Source: Gammaproteobacteria bacterium
GTDB lineage: Bacteria; Pseudomonadota; Gammaproteobacteria; HTCC5015
DNA length: 64,000 nt
Assembly (NCBI GenBank): GCA_013817245.1
Contig: JACDDA010000007.1
Location: 1-64,000 of the forward strand
Reading direction: 5' to 3'
The notes below the pieces were generated by a model. It saw nothing but the letters and a program-made list of their open reading frames with translations, was not told where the DNA came from and searched no databases. The position numbers were made by a program, and so were the translations under genes. Below are positions 35,768 through 44,281 of the stretch, one piece after another; position 1 is the stretch's first letter; each line of letters starts with the position of its first letter.

Positions 35768-38428
35768 ATGACTGACCCGCAATTCAAAGATCAGGATCCC
35801 CAAGAAACCCAAGAATGGTTAGACGCGCTAGAGGTTGTCCTCGAACTAGAAGGTGCCGAGCGTGCGCACCAATTACTCGAACAACTGATTGAAAAAGCGC
35901 GCCGTTCGGGTGCTTATTTACCGTTTACGGCCAATACCGCTTATTTAAATACCATTCCCCCCCATCTTGAAACCCGCAGCCCCGGCAACCGCGAATTAGA
36001 ATGGAAGTTACGTTCATATATAAGGTGGAACGCCATGGCCATGGTGGTCCGCGCCAATCGTTATAACAGCGAACTTGGGGGCCACATTGCCACTTTTGCC
36101 TCGATGGCGACGCTTTATGACGTGGGTTTTAACCATTTTTGGCATGCACCGCATGACGACCATCCTGGCGATTTGATCTACTACCAAGGCCATTCTTCAC
36201 CGGGTATTTACGCCCGCAGCTTCCTCGAAGGCCGTTTCAACGAAACCCAATTGGATACTTTTCGCCAAGAAGTCGATGGCAAAGGTTTATCGTCTTATCC
36301 GCATCCCTGGCTAATGCCAGACTATTGGCAATTCCCGACGGTTTCGATGGGCCTTGGCCCGATCACGGCGATTTACCAAGCGCGTATGTTGAAATACATG
36401 CACGCGCGTGGCATTGCTAATACTGAAAAACAAAAAGTGTGGTGTTTTGTCGGCGACGGTGAATCGGACGAACCCGAAACCTTGGGCGCTATTTCCCTGG
36501 CGGCCCGCGAAAAATTAGATAACTTAATTTTTGTCGTGAACTGTAATTTGCAACGCCTTGATGGCCCAGTGCGTGGCAACGGCAAAATTATTCAAGAACT
36601 CGAAGCGGTGTTTCGCGGTGCGGGTTGGGAAGCGATCAAAGTTATTTGGGGTAGTTATTGGGATCCATTAATCGCCAAAGATAGCGAAGGTCGTTTATTA
36701 AAAATTATGGAAGACACCGTTGACGGTGAATACCAAAACTATAAAGCCCAAGGCGGCGCCTATACGCGCGAATTTTTCTTTGGCAAAGATCCAAAAGTAA
36801 AAGAAATGGTCGCGAATTTATCTGATCAAGATATTTGGCGTTTAAATCGCGGCGGTCATGATCCGCATAAAGTGTATGCGGCCTATTCCAAAGCCGTAAA
36901 CACGGTTGGCAAACCCGTCGTAATTTTAGCGAAAACCGTAAAAGGTTATGGCATGGGCGCTATCGCTGAAGCGAAAAATCCTACGCATCAACAAAAGAAA
37001 CTCGACGCAGAATCATTAAAATATATTCGTGATCGTTTTCGTTTGCCTATTTCCGATGCCGATTGCGAACAAGCGAATTATTTTAAACCGGCTGAAGACA
37101 GTCCGGAAATGCAATACTTGCGCGAACGACGCAGCGCACTCGGTGGTTCTTTACCACAACGTCGCACCAGCGCACCGACTTTAGCGATTCCTGAATTAAG
37201 TAGTTTTGATGCGCTATTAAAAAGTAGTGAAGACCGTGAAATGTCGACCACGATGGCATTCGTGCGTATCTTAGCCGCGTTAATTCGTGATAAATCCATT
37301 GGCTCACATATAGTGCCTATCATTCCGGATGAAGCACGCACCTTCGGCATGGAAGGCATGTTTCGCCAAATGGGAATTTATTCTTCCGTTGGACAACTTT
37401 ACGAACCGGTCGATAAAGATCAAGTAATGTATTACCGCGAAGATAAAGCCGGACAAATTTTAGAAGAAGGCATTAACGAAGCTGGTGCAATGTCATCGTT
37501 CATCGCCGCCGGTACAACGTACAGCACACTCGGCGTGCACATGATTCCGTTTTACATTTTTTATTCGATGTTTGGTTTTCAACGCGTCGGTGATTTATGT
37601 TGGGCAGCCGGTGATAGCCGCACTAAAGGTTTCTTGTTAGCCGGCACTGCGGGCCGCACCACACTCGCGGGTGAAGGTTTACAACATCAAGATGGTCACA
37701 GTCAATTAATGGCCGCGATGGTACCGAATTGCATTTCTTATGATCCATGTTTTGCGTATGAACTAGCCGTCATTATTCACGAAGGTTTGCAACGCATGTA
37801 TATGCGTGGCGACAACGTGTATTACTACATTACCGTGATGAACGAAAATTATTCACACCCTGCACTTCCTGAAGGCGTAAATGAAGACATCATCAAAGGT
37901 ATGTATTTATTTAAACAAACAGCTAAAGCTAAACTCAAAGTGCAATTACTCGGCAGCGGTACCATATTACGCGAAGTTATTGCAGCGGCAGAATTATTAG
38001 AACAAGACTTTAAAGTGAGTTCCAATATCTGGAGTGTCACCAGCTTTAATGAATTACGTAGGGATGGTATTGATGTTGAACGTTACAACATGCTGCATCC
38101 TGAAGAAAAACCTAAAGTCAGTCACGTGCAACACTGCTTGCAAAATCAAGAAGGACCGATCATTGCCGCCACGGATTATATGCGCAGTTATGCGGATCAA
38201 ATTCGCCCCATGATTCGTCGTTATTATATTGCGCTCGGCACAGATGGTTTTGGTCGCAGCGATACACGCGCTAAATTGCGTGATCATTTCGAAGTCAATC
38301 GTCATTACATTGTGGTTGCCGCACTTAAATCACTGGCTGATTTAGGTCAAATACCGGTCACGACCGTAAGCCAAGCGATTAAACAGTACGGCTTAAATCC
38401 CAATAAACTTAATCCGCTGTACGTGTAA
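35768..38428 (+). CDS. aceE: Pyruvate dehydrogenase E1 component, homodimeric type
   Basis: This component decarboxylates pyruvate on ThDP and passes the acetyl group to lipoyl-E2. The 886-residue length and single-chain form match E. coli AceE. The ThDP motif begins CFVGDGESDEPETLGA and runs to the conserved Asn region NLIFVVNCNLQRLDGPVRGN. The N-terminal DPQETQEWLDALEVVLE region that contacts E2 is present. It is first in an aceE-aceF-lpdA operon with 17- and 24-bp gaps. No pdhR gene precedes it; argG diverges instead. Confidence 0.98.
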   Translation: MTDPQFKDQDPQETQEWLDALEVVLELEGAERAHQLLEQLIEKARRSGAYLPFTANTAYLNTIPPHLETRSPGNRELEWKLRSYIRWNAMAMVVRANRYNSELGGHIATFASMATLYDVGFNHFWHAPHDDHPGDLIYYQGHSSPGIYARSFLEGRFNETQLDTFRQEVDGKGLSSYPHPWLMPDYWQFPTVSMGLGPITAIYQARMLKYMHARGIANTEKQKVWCFVGDGESDEPETLGAISLAAREKLDNLIFVVNCNLQRLDGPVRGNGKIIQELEAVFRGAGWEAIKVIWGSYWDPLIAKDSEGRLLKIMEDTVDGEYQNYKAQGGAYTREFFFGKDPKVKEMVANLSDQDIWRLNRGGHDPHKVYAAYSKAVNTVGKPVVILAKTVKGYGMGAIAEAKNPTHQQKKLDAESLKYIRDRFRLPISDADCEQANYFKPAEDSPEMQYLRERRSALGGSLPQRRTSAPTLAIPELSSFDALLKSSEDREMSTTMAFVRILAALIRDKSIGSHIVPIIPDEARTFGMEGMFRQMGIYSSVGQLYEPVDKDQVMYYREDKAGQILEEGINEAGAMSSFIAAGTTYSTLGVHMIPFYIFYSMFGFQRVGDLCWAAGDSRTKGFLLAGTAGRTTLAGEGLQHQDGHSQLMAAMVPNCISYDPCFAYELAVIIHEGLQRMYMRGDNVYYYITVMNENYSHPALPEGVNEDIIKGMYLFKQTAKAKLKVQLLGSGTILREVIAAAELLEQDFKVSSNIWSVTSFNELRRDGIDVERYNMLHPEEKPKVSHVQHCLQNQEGPIIAATDYMRSYADQIRPMIRRYYIALGTDGFGRSDTRAKLRDHFEVNRHYIVVAALKSLADLGQIPVTTVSQAIKQYGLNPNKLNPLYV

Positions 38429-38445
38429 GCGGAGGTAACAATAAC

Positions 38446-39762
38446 ATGGCAGTCATTAAAGAAATTACCATCCCCGATATCGGCGACTTTAAAAGTGTTG
38501 ACGTGCTTGAAATTTTGGTCAGCGTGGGTGACAGCGTTAAAGTCGAAGACTCACTGATCACAGTGGAATCTGATAAAGCTACTTTAGATATTCCTGCACC
38601 GTACGCCGGCGTAGTTAAAGAAATAAAACTTAAAGTCGGCGATAAAATTTCTAAAGGCGATTTACTGCTGCTGTTAGAAGTTAATGAAAGCGCGACAGAA
38701 AAAACTGACACAGAAAAATCCGTTGCAGCACCGGCATCAGTATCGGCACCCGTCGCTAACAACACCGACATCCCAACCAAAATCGAAGCGCCAAAACCTG
38801 CCAGCACGCATCCCAACGGTCCCAGCGCTGCACCACTCGCGCCAATTAATGATGGTCGCTTTCGCAAAGCTCATGCGAGTCCTTCAGTGCGACGTTTTGC
38901 GCGTGAACTTGGTGCGGATTTAGGTTTAATTCAAGGTCGTGGGCCGAAAGGCCGTATTTTAAAAGAAGATGTGCAATCGTATATCAAACAAGTATTAAGT
39001 CGCAGCACGGGCGGTCAACCCGGTTTGTATGTTGCGGAATTACCGGATATTGATTTCACGAAATTTGGTGAGACCGAAATTTTACCATTGACTAAGATCA
39101 ACAAACTCACCGGACGTTTTTTACATCGCAGCTGGTTTTATGTTCCTCACGTCACACAGTTTGATGAAGCCGATGTCACCGACCTTGAACAATTTCGCAA
39201 AGATCTAAATAAAGAATATGCCAGTAAAGATGTCAAAATCACCGTCGTCGCTTTTTTAATTAAAGCCGTCGTCTCCGCGCTTAAAGAATATCCGCGTTTT
39301 AATTCATCACTTGATAATGCGCAAGAAAATATCATCTTAAAAAAATACTATAACGTTGGTGTTGCCGTTGATACACCCGAAGGTTTAGTAGTGCCGGTGT
39401 TTAAAGACGTGGATAGAAAATCGCTGGGCGAACTTGCCAAAGAACTCAGCGAAGTGGCCGAACGTGCGCGTGCACGTAAATTAGCACCGCATGAATTGCA
39501 AGGCGCTTGCTTCACCATTTCTAGTTTAGGTGGTGTTGGCGGTACGGCATTCACACCTATCGTGAATCAACCCGAAGTTGCAATCCTCGGCGTGTCACGC
39601 GCCGATATAAAACCTGTCTTTCAAGAAGGCGTATTTGTACCTCGTTTAATATTGCCCTTGTCATTATCGTACGATCATCGCGTGATTGATGGCGCGCAAG
39701 CGGCGCGCTTCACTACTTACTTAGGCAAAGTCTTGTCTGACGCACGTCGTTTAGTGCTTTAA
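38446..39762 (+). CDS. aceF: Dihydrolipoamide acetyltransferase (E2), single lipoyl domain
   Basis: Core of the pyruvate dehydrogenase complex. The protein has 438 residues. One N-terminal lipoyl domain (1-80) has lipoylated K44 in VESDKATLDIP. An Ala/Pro/Ser-rich linker follows (85-135), then a subunit-binding domain (ASPSVRRFARELGADLGLI). The catalytic domain has SYDHRVIDGAQAARF with the active His near residue 410. E. coli AceF has three lipoyl domains. Here there is one, but lpdA next door carries another, so the complex still holds at least two kinds of swinging arm. Confidence 0.97.
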   Translation: MAVIKEITIPDIGDFKSVDVLEILVSVGDSVKVEDSLITVESDKATLDIPAPYAGVVKEIKLKVGDKISKGDLLLLLEVNESATEKTDTEKSVAAPASVSAPVANNTDIPTKIEAPKPASTHPNGPSAAPLAPINDGRFRKAHASPSVRRFARELGADLGLIQGRGPKGRILKEDVQSYIKQVLSRSTGGQPGLYVAELPDIDFTKFGETEILPLTKINKLTGRFLHRSWFYVPHVTQFDEADVTDLEQFRKDLNKEYASKDVKITVVAFLIKAVVSALKEYPRFNSSLDNAQENIILKKYYNVGVAVDTPEGLVVPVFKDVDRKSLGELAKELSEVAERARARKLAPHELQGACFTISSLGGVGGTAFTPIVNQPEVAILGVSRADIKPVFQEGVFVPRLILPLSLSYDHRVIDGAQAARFTTYLGKVLSDARRLVL

Positions 39763-39786
39763 CCAAAACAAATTAGATAAAAAATT

Positions 39787-41541
39787 ATGAGCGCATCTAC
39801 AGCCATCGAAGTTCCGAATATTGGTGATTTTAAAGACGTCGAAGTGATCGAGATATTGGTCAAAGTCGGCGAGACTATCAAAAAAGAACAATCACTACTC
39901 ACCGTTGAATCCGACAAAGCCACACTCGATATTCCCGCGCCAGCGGATGGCATCATTGAAAGTCTGCTCGTTAAAATTGGCGATAAAATTTCGCAAGGTA
40001 CTCTGCTAGGCCATTATCGCAGCAGTACAGGCAACACTGCTTCTGGCACTAATACAACAACGCCTGCTGCAACTGTTAGCACTGTTAAATCAGACAAACA
40101 AAAAACCAGCGCTCCTTCTAAAACTAATGATAGCGATCCTGCCTTGCACGCAGAAGTCATTGTCATTGGCGGCGGCCCAGGCGGTTATACCGCCGCGTTT
40201 CGCGCAGCCGACTTGGGCAAACAAGTTGTATTAATTGAAAAAGATCCGATGTTAGGCGGCGTATGTTTAAACGTAGGTTGCATTCCATCAAAAACGTTAT
40301 TGCATGTTGCGCAAATCATTAACGAAACCAAAACGATGGCCGCGCACGGTGTTGAATTTGACGCGCCAAAAATTGATATTAAAAAACTCGTCGCACAAAA
40401 AAATGACGTAATTAAAAAACTTACCGACGGACTAATAGGTTTAACCAAAAAACGCAATGTTGAAGTCATTTACGGCATCGCACAATTTGACTCACCCCAC
40501 AGCGTCAGCATTCAAACCAAAGACGGCACAAAAAATTTACAGTTTGATTACGCCATTATTGCAGCCGGTTCAGAACCTGTTGTATTACCACAACTACCCA
40601 AAGACCCGCGCATCATTGATTCAACTGGCGCATTAGCACTCGATGATATTCCAGAAAAATTATTAGTGATCGGCGGCGGCATTATTGGTTTAGAAATGGC
40701 GATGGTCTACGACGCCTTAGGTTCAGCCGTTACCGTCGTCGAATTATCACCCGGATTAATTCCTGGCTGTGATCGTGACTTAGTTAAACCTTTAGAAAAA
40801 ATGATTCGTGCGCGTTATGCAGCCATTTATCTCGGCACCCAAGTGACTGAAATAAAAACCGGAAAAAAATTAAACGTCAGCTTTACCGGTAAAGACGCAC
40901 CTACTAACGCAGAATTCGACAAAGTACTAGTGGCTGTTGGTCGCAGACCGAATGGCGATAAAATTTCCGCACAAAACGCCGGCATCATGGTTAGCGAACG
41001 TGGCTTTATTCAAACCGATAACCAAATGCGCAGCAACGTCCCGCATATTTTTGCGATTGGTGATATTACAGGCCCACCGATGTTAGCGCACAAAGCAACG
41101 CATGAAGCGAAAGTAGCCGCAGAAGTTATTGCAGGCCACAAAACTTACTTCGATGCGCGCACTATTCCATCGGTTGCATACACCGATCCGGAAATTGCAT
41201 GGATGGGTTTAACTGAAGAAGAAGCCAAACAACAAAACATCGATTACGAAAAAGGTGCGTTTCCATGGGCAGCCAGCGGGCGCTCGTTAAGCCTTGGACG
41301 CAGCGAAGGTTTAACAAAATTATTATTTGAAAAAAACAGCGGCCGCATTTTAGGCGCCGGCATTGTCGGTCCTAATGCGGGCGAATTAATCGCCGAAGCT
41401 GTGCTGGCATTAGAAATGAATGCTACCGCAGCAGACATCGCGCTGAGTATTCATCCACATCCTACTTTGTCGGAAACGCTGAACTTCGCTGCAGAGATTG
41501 TGGAAGGTAGTATTACGGATTTGTATTTTCCGAAGAAATAA
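39787..41541 (+). CDS. lpdA: Dihydrolipoamide dehydrogenase (E3) with N-terminal lipoyl domain
   Basis: Flavoenzyme that re-oxidises dihydrolipoamide with NAD+. The protein has 584 residues, over 100 longer than E. coli Lpd because of an N-terminal lipoyl domain (1-78, K44 in VESDKATLDIP) and a Thr/Ser/Lys linker (80-120). FAD-binding VIGGGPGGYTAAFRA, the redox pair in GGVCLNVGCIPSKT, NAD-binding VIGGGIIGLEMA and the C-terminal HPHPTLSE with catalytic His follow. Its lipoyl domain closely resembles that of aceF next door. Such fusions occur in several Beta- and Gammaproteobacteria. It is the last gene of the operon. Confidence 0.97.
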   Translation: MSASTAIEVPNIGDFKDVEVIEILVKVGETIKKEQSLLTVESDKATLDIPAPADGIIESLLVKIGDKISQGTLLGHYRSSTGNTASGTNTTTPAATVSTVKSDKQKTSAPSKTNDSDPALHAEVIVIGGGPGGYTAAFRAADLGKQVVLIEKDPMLGGVCLNVGCIPSKTLLHVAQIINETKTMAAHGVEFDAPKIDIKKLVAQKNDVIKKLTDGLIGLTKKRNVEVIYGIAQFDSPHSVSIQTKDGTKNLQFDYAIIAAGSEPVVLPQLPKDPRIIDSTGALALDDIPEKLLVIGGGIIGLEMAMVYDALGSAVTVVELSPGLIPGCDRDLVKPLEKMIRARYAAIYLGTQVTEIKTGKKLNVSFTGKDAPTNAEFDKVLVAVGRRPNGDKISAQNAGIMVSERGFIQTDNQMRSNVPHIFAIGDITGPPMLAHKATHEAKVAAEVIAGHKTYFDARTIPSVAYTDPEIAWMGLTEEEAKQQNIDYEKGAFPWAASGRSLSLGRSEGLTKLLFEKNSGRILGAGIVGPNAGELIAEAVLALEMNATAADIALSIHPHPTLSETLNFAAEIVEGSITDLYFPKK

Positions 41542-41579
41542 ATTGTTTTATTTTAGCTTTTTAATAGCAGAGCATAACC

Positions 41580-41649
41580 GTTTCGCTCGTCGCTACGCGA
41601 CTACAGCGAGTAACTTTTTGTCGTAACAAAAAGTCACCAAAAAATACTT
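41580..41649 (+). repeat. Left terminal inverted repeat of element A
   Basis: Begins GTTTCGCTCGTCGCTACGCG and ends AAAAAATACTT. Every one of its 70 bases is matched in reverse complement at 42064-42133; after one mismatch two further bases also agree. Confidence 0.9.
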
Positions 41650-42063
41650 GCCCGGATGTTGTGTGCGTTAATGGAATTAAATTCCATTAACGCATGCCCT
41701 CGCGATGTTTAAGGGCTAACGCGTCGCCTCAACGCAACATCCTGTTGCGATCGGCTCACATGAACATCCCTGTTCATATGCCGCTATCCCTTAAACACAG
41801 CTCGGCACACCATAACGGGCATTATCCCTTCGTTTAGGATCAGCCAAACTTAAAACGTTTTCTAAGATTGATGTGCTTCAAAAACAGGACGAAGTAAATA
41901 CCCCTCATGACTCACCGAGTGTTGCGAGGCTTGTAGGGGAAAACAAACAGGAGGTTTGTTTTAGTCCCGCCGCGACAAGGACGGCGCGTCGGGACGACCC
42001 GTTACAAGTCGCGCAATACGAGGGTACTGCGCGTGTTGTTTGCGCGCAGCGAGACGTTGGGGA

Positions 42064-42133
42064 AAGTATTTTTTGGTGACTTTTTGTTACGACAAAAAGT
42101 TACTCGCTGTAGTCGCGTAGCGACGAGCGAAAC
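42064..42133 (-). repeat. Right terminal inverted repeat of element A
   Basis: Exact reverse complement of 41580-41649. Near-identical sequence recurs at the right end of copy B (about 52754-52822). Confidence 0.9.
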
Positions 42134-42194
42134 ACTTTTGTTTTTAATTAAATTAAAACACGCGCAGCGTTTTTAAATTTCAGAAGTTAAAAAA

Positions 42195-44078
42195 TCACGC
42201 TCTCGTTGCAGAGGCGTTATCAAGATCTTTTAAATCGACGGGATCAATGCGAAAGGGTTCTACTTGTGCAAGATAATGCACCAGGTGGGTTTTGCCGGAA
42301 AGCAATGCGAGCATGTCTTTTTCGCAGATGGGTTTACTAAAATACCAACCCTGAAATTCATCGCAGCCTAAACGCTGTAAGATTTCTAATTGTTCGTGGG
42401 TTTCTACGCCTTCGGCAATGACGTGTAAGAATAGACTATGCGCCATGGAGATGATGGCGTGTACCACGGCTTTAGCGCCTTGGGTTTCGGTGAGTTTTAA
42501 AACAAAGGAACGATCTATTTTTAAATAATCAATGGGCAGTTGCGTAAGGTAACTGAGCGAACAATAACCGGTGCCGAAATCATCAATCGCTAAACTAATG
42601 CCCATGTCTTTAATGCCTGACAATAATTGCTGCACTTGGCGCATATCATGCAACAAAATATTTTCAGTAATTTCAAATTCTAAAAAACTTTTACTTAAAT
42701 CTAAACCCGTATCCCGCACCACGCCTTTGACGATATCAATAAAACTATCGCGCTTTAATTGACGCGGTGAAATATTCACGGCCATGTGCACGGGGTGTTC
42801 GGATTTTTCTTGAATGGATACTAATTTTTCACACACACGGCGCAGCAACCATTCAGTAACGGGTTCGATTAAACCGGTTTCTTCGAGAATAAATAAAAAT
42901 TCATCGGGCCCGACTAGACCACGTTCGGGATGTTGCCAACGAATTAATGCTTCGGCACCTACGACGCGGCCTAAACGTACGTTCACACGCGGTTGATAAA
43001 ACACGCGGAATTCTTCGTTTTGCAAGGCGCGGCGCATTTCGGCTTGTAAAGAAATACGGCTGGTGGAAAGTTTGTTTAATTCTTCGGAATAAAAACGGTA
43101 ATTATTGCTGCCATGTTCGCCGCGCACTTCGCGCATGGCGGCTTCCGCGTGACTGAATAATTCTGGTGGCGTTTCGCCGTCATTCGGGAATAAGGAAATA
43201 CCGATGTGGCCATTGATGGAAATGGCTTGGCCATTAATAAAAAAGGGTTCGGCTACAACATTTAAAATCTTATCGGCTAACTCACCGACTTTTTCGGTAG
43301 TGCCCGAATTATTAATCACTAAACAAAATTTATCACCATACATGCGCGCAACGGAATCACCGTCCCAAACATACATTTGCAACCGTTCGGCTAATAATCG
43401 TAATAAACCATTACCCGCTTCATGACCCATGCTTTCATTTACTAAGCTAAATTGTTCTAGGCCTAAAAATAAAACCGTAACCATTTCATTGGCGCGACGC
43501 GCAGCTTTAATCGCGAGTTCTAACCGATCAGTCATCAATAAACGACTCGGCAAGCCGGTCAAGCTGTCGTAATACAAAGCTTCCATTAATTCTTGAGTTT
43601 TACTTTCGACGCGTTCTTCTAAGGTGCTGCTAAGCACTTTAAGTTCTTGATTGGCTTGTTGTAATTCTTCTGTTAATAAATGGTGTTCACGTACTGCTTG
43701 GAAATGTTGCGCCGCGTCACGCACGGCTCGCATGACTTCGGCAGACTCACAAGGCTTGGTCAGTAATTTGAAAATGCCCCCGCGATTGATCGCATCCATT
43801 ACTACTTGTGGATCGGGATCGCCGGTTAACAAAATGCGAATAGTTTGCGGCCATTGCTGACGAATTTGTTCCAGCAATTGCACGCCATTCATACCCGGCA
43901 TGCGTTGGTCGGAAATGATAATAGGTATGCCATCGTCTATGTGGCTGGCTTGCAGAATTTCTAAGGCGGCTTCACCGCTGGCGGCGGTTAATACCTGAAA
44001 ACCTTGGCTTTGAATGATGATTTGCAACGTGGCTAGTAAGCTAGGTTCATCATCTACAAGCAACACGGTATGCGACAT
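42195..44078 (-). CDS. REC-GGDEF-EAL protein, probable c-di-GMP phosphodiesterase
   Basis: This 627-residue cytoplasmic protein has a receiver domain (1-120, phosphoacceptor D57 in IIISDQRMP) and a coiled-coil linker (130-165, EELQQANQELKVLSSTLEER). A GGDEF domain (about 170-330) has the signature degraded to MYGDKF, so it is unlikely to be a cyclase. The EAL domain (about 345-600) is intact: GAEALIRWQHP, AVNISPRQL, IDDFGTGYCSLSYL and EGVET. The expected activity is c-di-GMP hydrolysis controlled by phosphorylation. Its receiver resembles the first REC of the protein at 33235 (SDQRMP). It appears monocistronic. Confidence 0.92.
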   Translation of the reverse strand: MSHTVLLVDDEPSLLATLQIIIQSQGFQVLTAASGEAALEILQASHIDDGIPIIISDQRMPGMNGVQLLEQIRQQWPQTIRILLTGDPDPQVVMDAINRGGIFKLLTKPCESAEVMRAVRDAAQHFQAVREHHLLTEELQQANQELKVLSSTLEERVESKTQELMEALYYDSLTGLPSRLLMTDRLELAIKAARRANEMVTVLFLGLEQFSLVNESMGHEAGNGLLRLLAERLQMYVWDGDSVARMYGDKFCLVINNSGTTEKVGELADKILNVVAEPFFINGQAISINGHIGISLFPNDGETPPELFSHAEAAMREVRGEHGSNNYRFYSEELNKLSTSRISLQAEMRRALQNEEFRVFYQPRVNVRLGRVVGAEALIRWQHPERGLVGPDEFLFILEETGLIEPVTEWLLRRVCEKLVSIQEKSEHPVHMAVNISPRQLKRDSFIDIVKGVVRDTGLDLSKSFLEFEITENILLHDMRQVQQLLSGIKDMGISLAIDDFGTGYCSLSYLTQLPIDYLKIDRSFVLKLTETQGAKAVVHAIISMAHSLFLHVIAEGVETHEQLEILQRLGCDEFQGWYFSKPICEKDMLALLSGKTHLVHYLAQVEPFRIDPVDLKDLDNASATRA

Positions 44079-44281
44079 TCATACACCTTTTGTTTTCCGA
44101 GCTCATTCAAAACCGGATCTGCGTCCGCTCGGTCTTTAATGATCATAGCCCCCTGCCTGCTGCAGACCAAGCTCAGCAATGAATTAATTCCCGCAGTTGA
44201 TCGGTTAGTCAGTTCCGTCAAGCTGCTCAAAGAGAGCTGAACGAAAATTCATTAAACTCTACAAACATTCGAGAAAATATT

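Larger units (their letters stand above)
41580..42133 (+). mobile_element. Hairpin-rich repeat element, copy A, with 70-bp terminal inverted repeats
   Basis: The ends 41580-41649 and 42064-42133 are perfect 70-bp inverted repeats. Each contains an imperfect palindrome (GTGACTTTTTGT / ACAAAAAGTTAC). The interior carries hairpins at 41664-41694, 41734-41748 (GCAACA-TCC-TGTTGC), 41760-41777 (ATGAACA-TCCC-TGTTCAT), 41940-41962 (AAAACAAAC-AGGAG-GTTTGTTTT), 41964-41995 and 42027-42049. A homologue lies inverted at 52149-52822. No transposase gene is present, so it would have to be non-autonomous. It may be a MITE-like element or a mobile structured RNA or terminator. Confidence 0.8.
41542..42194. 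other. Convergent intergenic region occupied by repeat element A
   Basis: The 653 bp between the 3' ends of lpdA and the REC-GGDEF-EAL gene are almost entirely repeat element A (41580-42133), with about 40 bp of A+T-rich DNA on the left and 60 bp on the right. No real gene is seen. A 68-codon open frame at 41873-42079 lies in the element and is not conserved as such in copy B. Confidence 0.75.

Noticed and set aside
35491-35775. 94-codon open frame between argG and aceE
   Set aside because: It overlaps the aceE start and ribosome site, has poor codon character and contains the inverted repeat at 35630. It is treated as promoter DNA.
41873-42079. 68-codon open frame in repeat element A
   Set aside because: It is not the frame that corresponds to the open one in copy B, and it runs through hairpins and the terminal repeat. 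There is no ribosome site and no homology.
41580-42133. CRISPR array or tandem-repeat interpretation of the hairpin-rich region
   Set aside because: The hairpins differ in sequence and spacing, with no constant repeat-spacer unit and no cas genes nearby.
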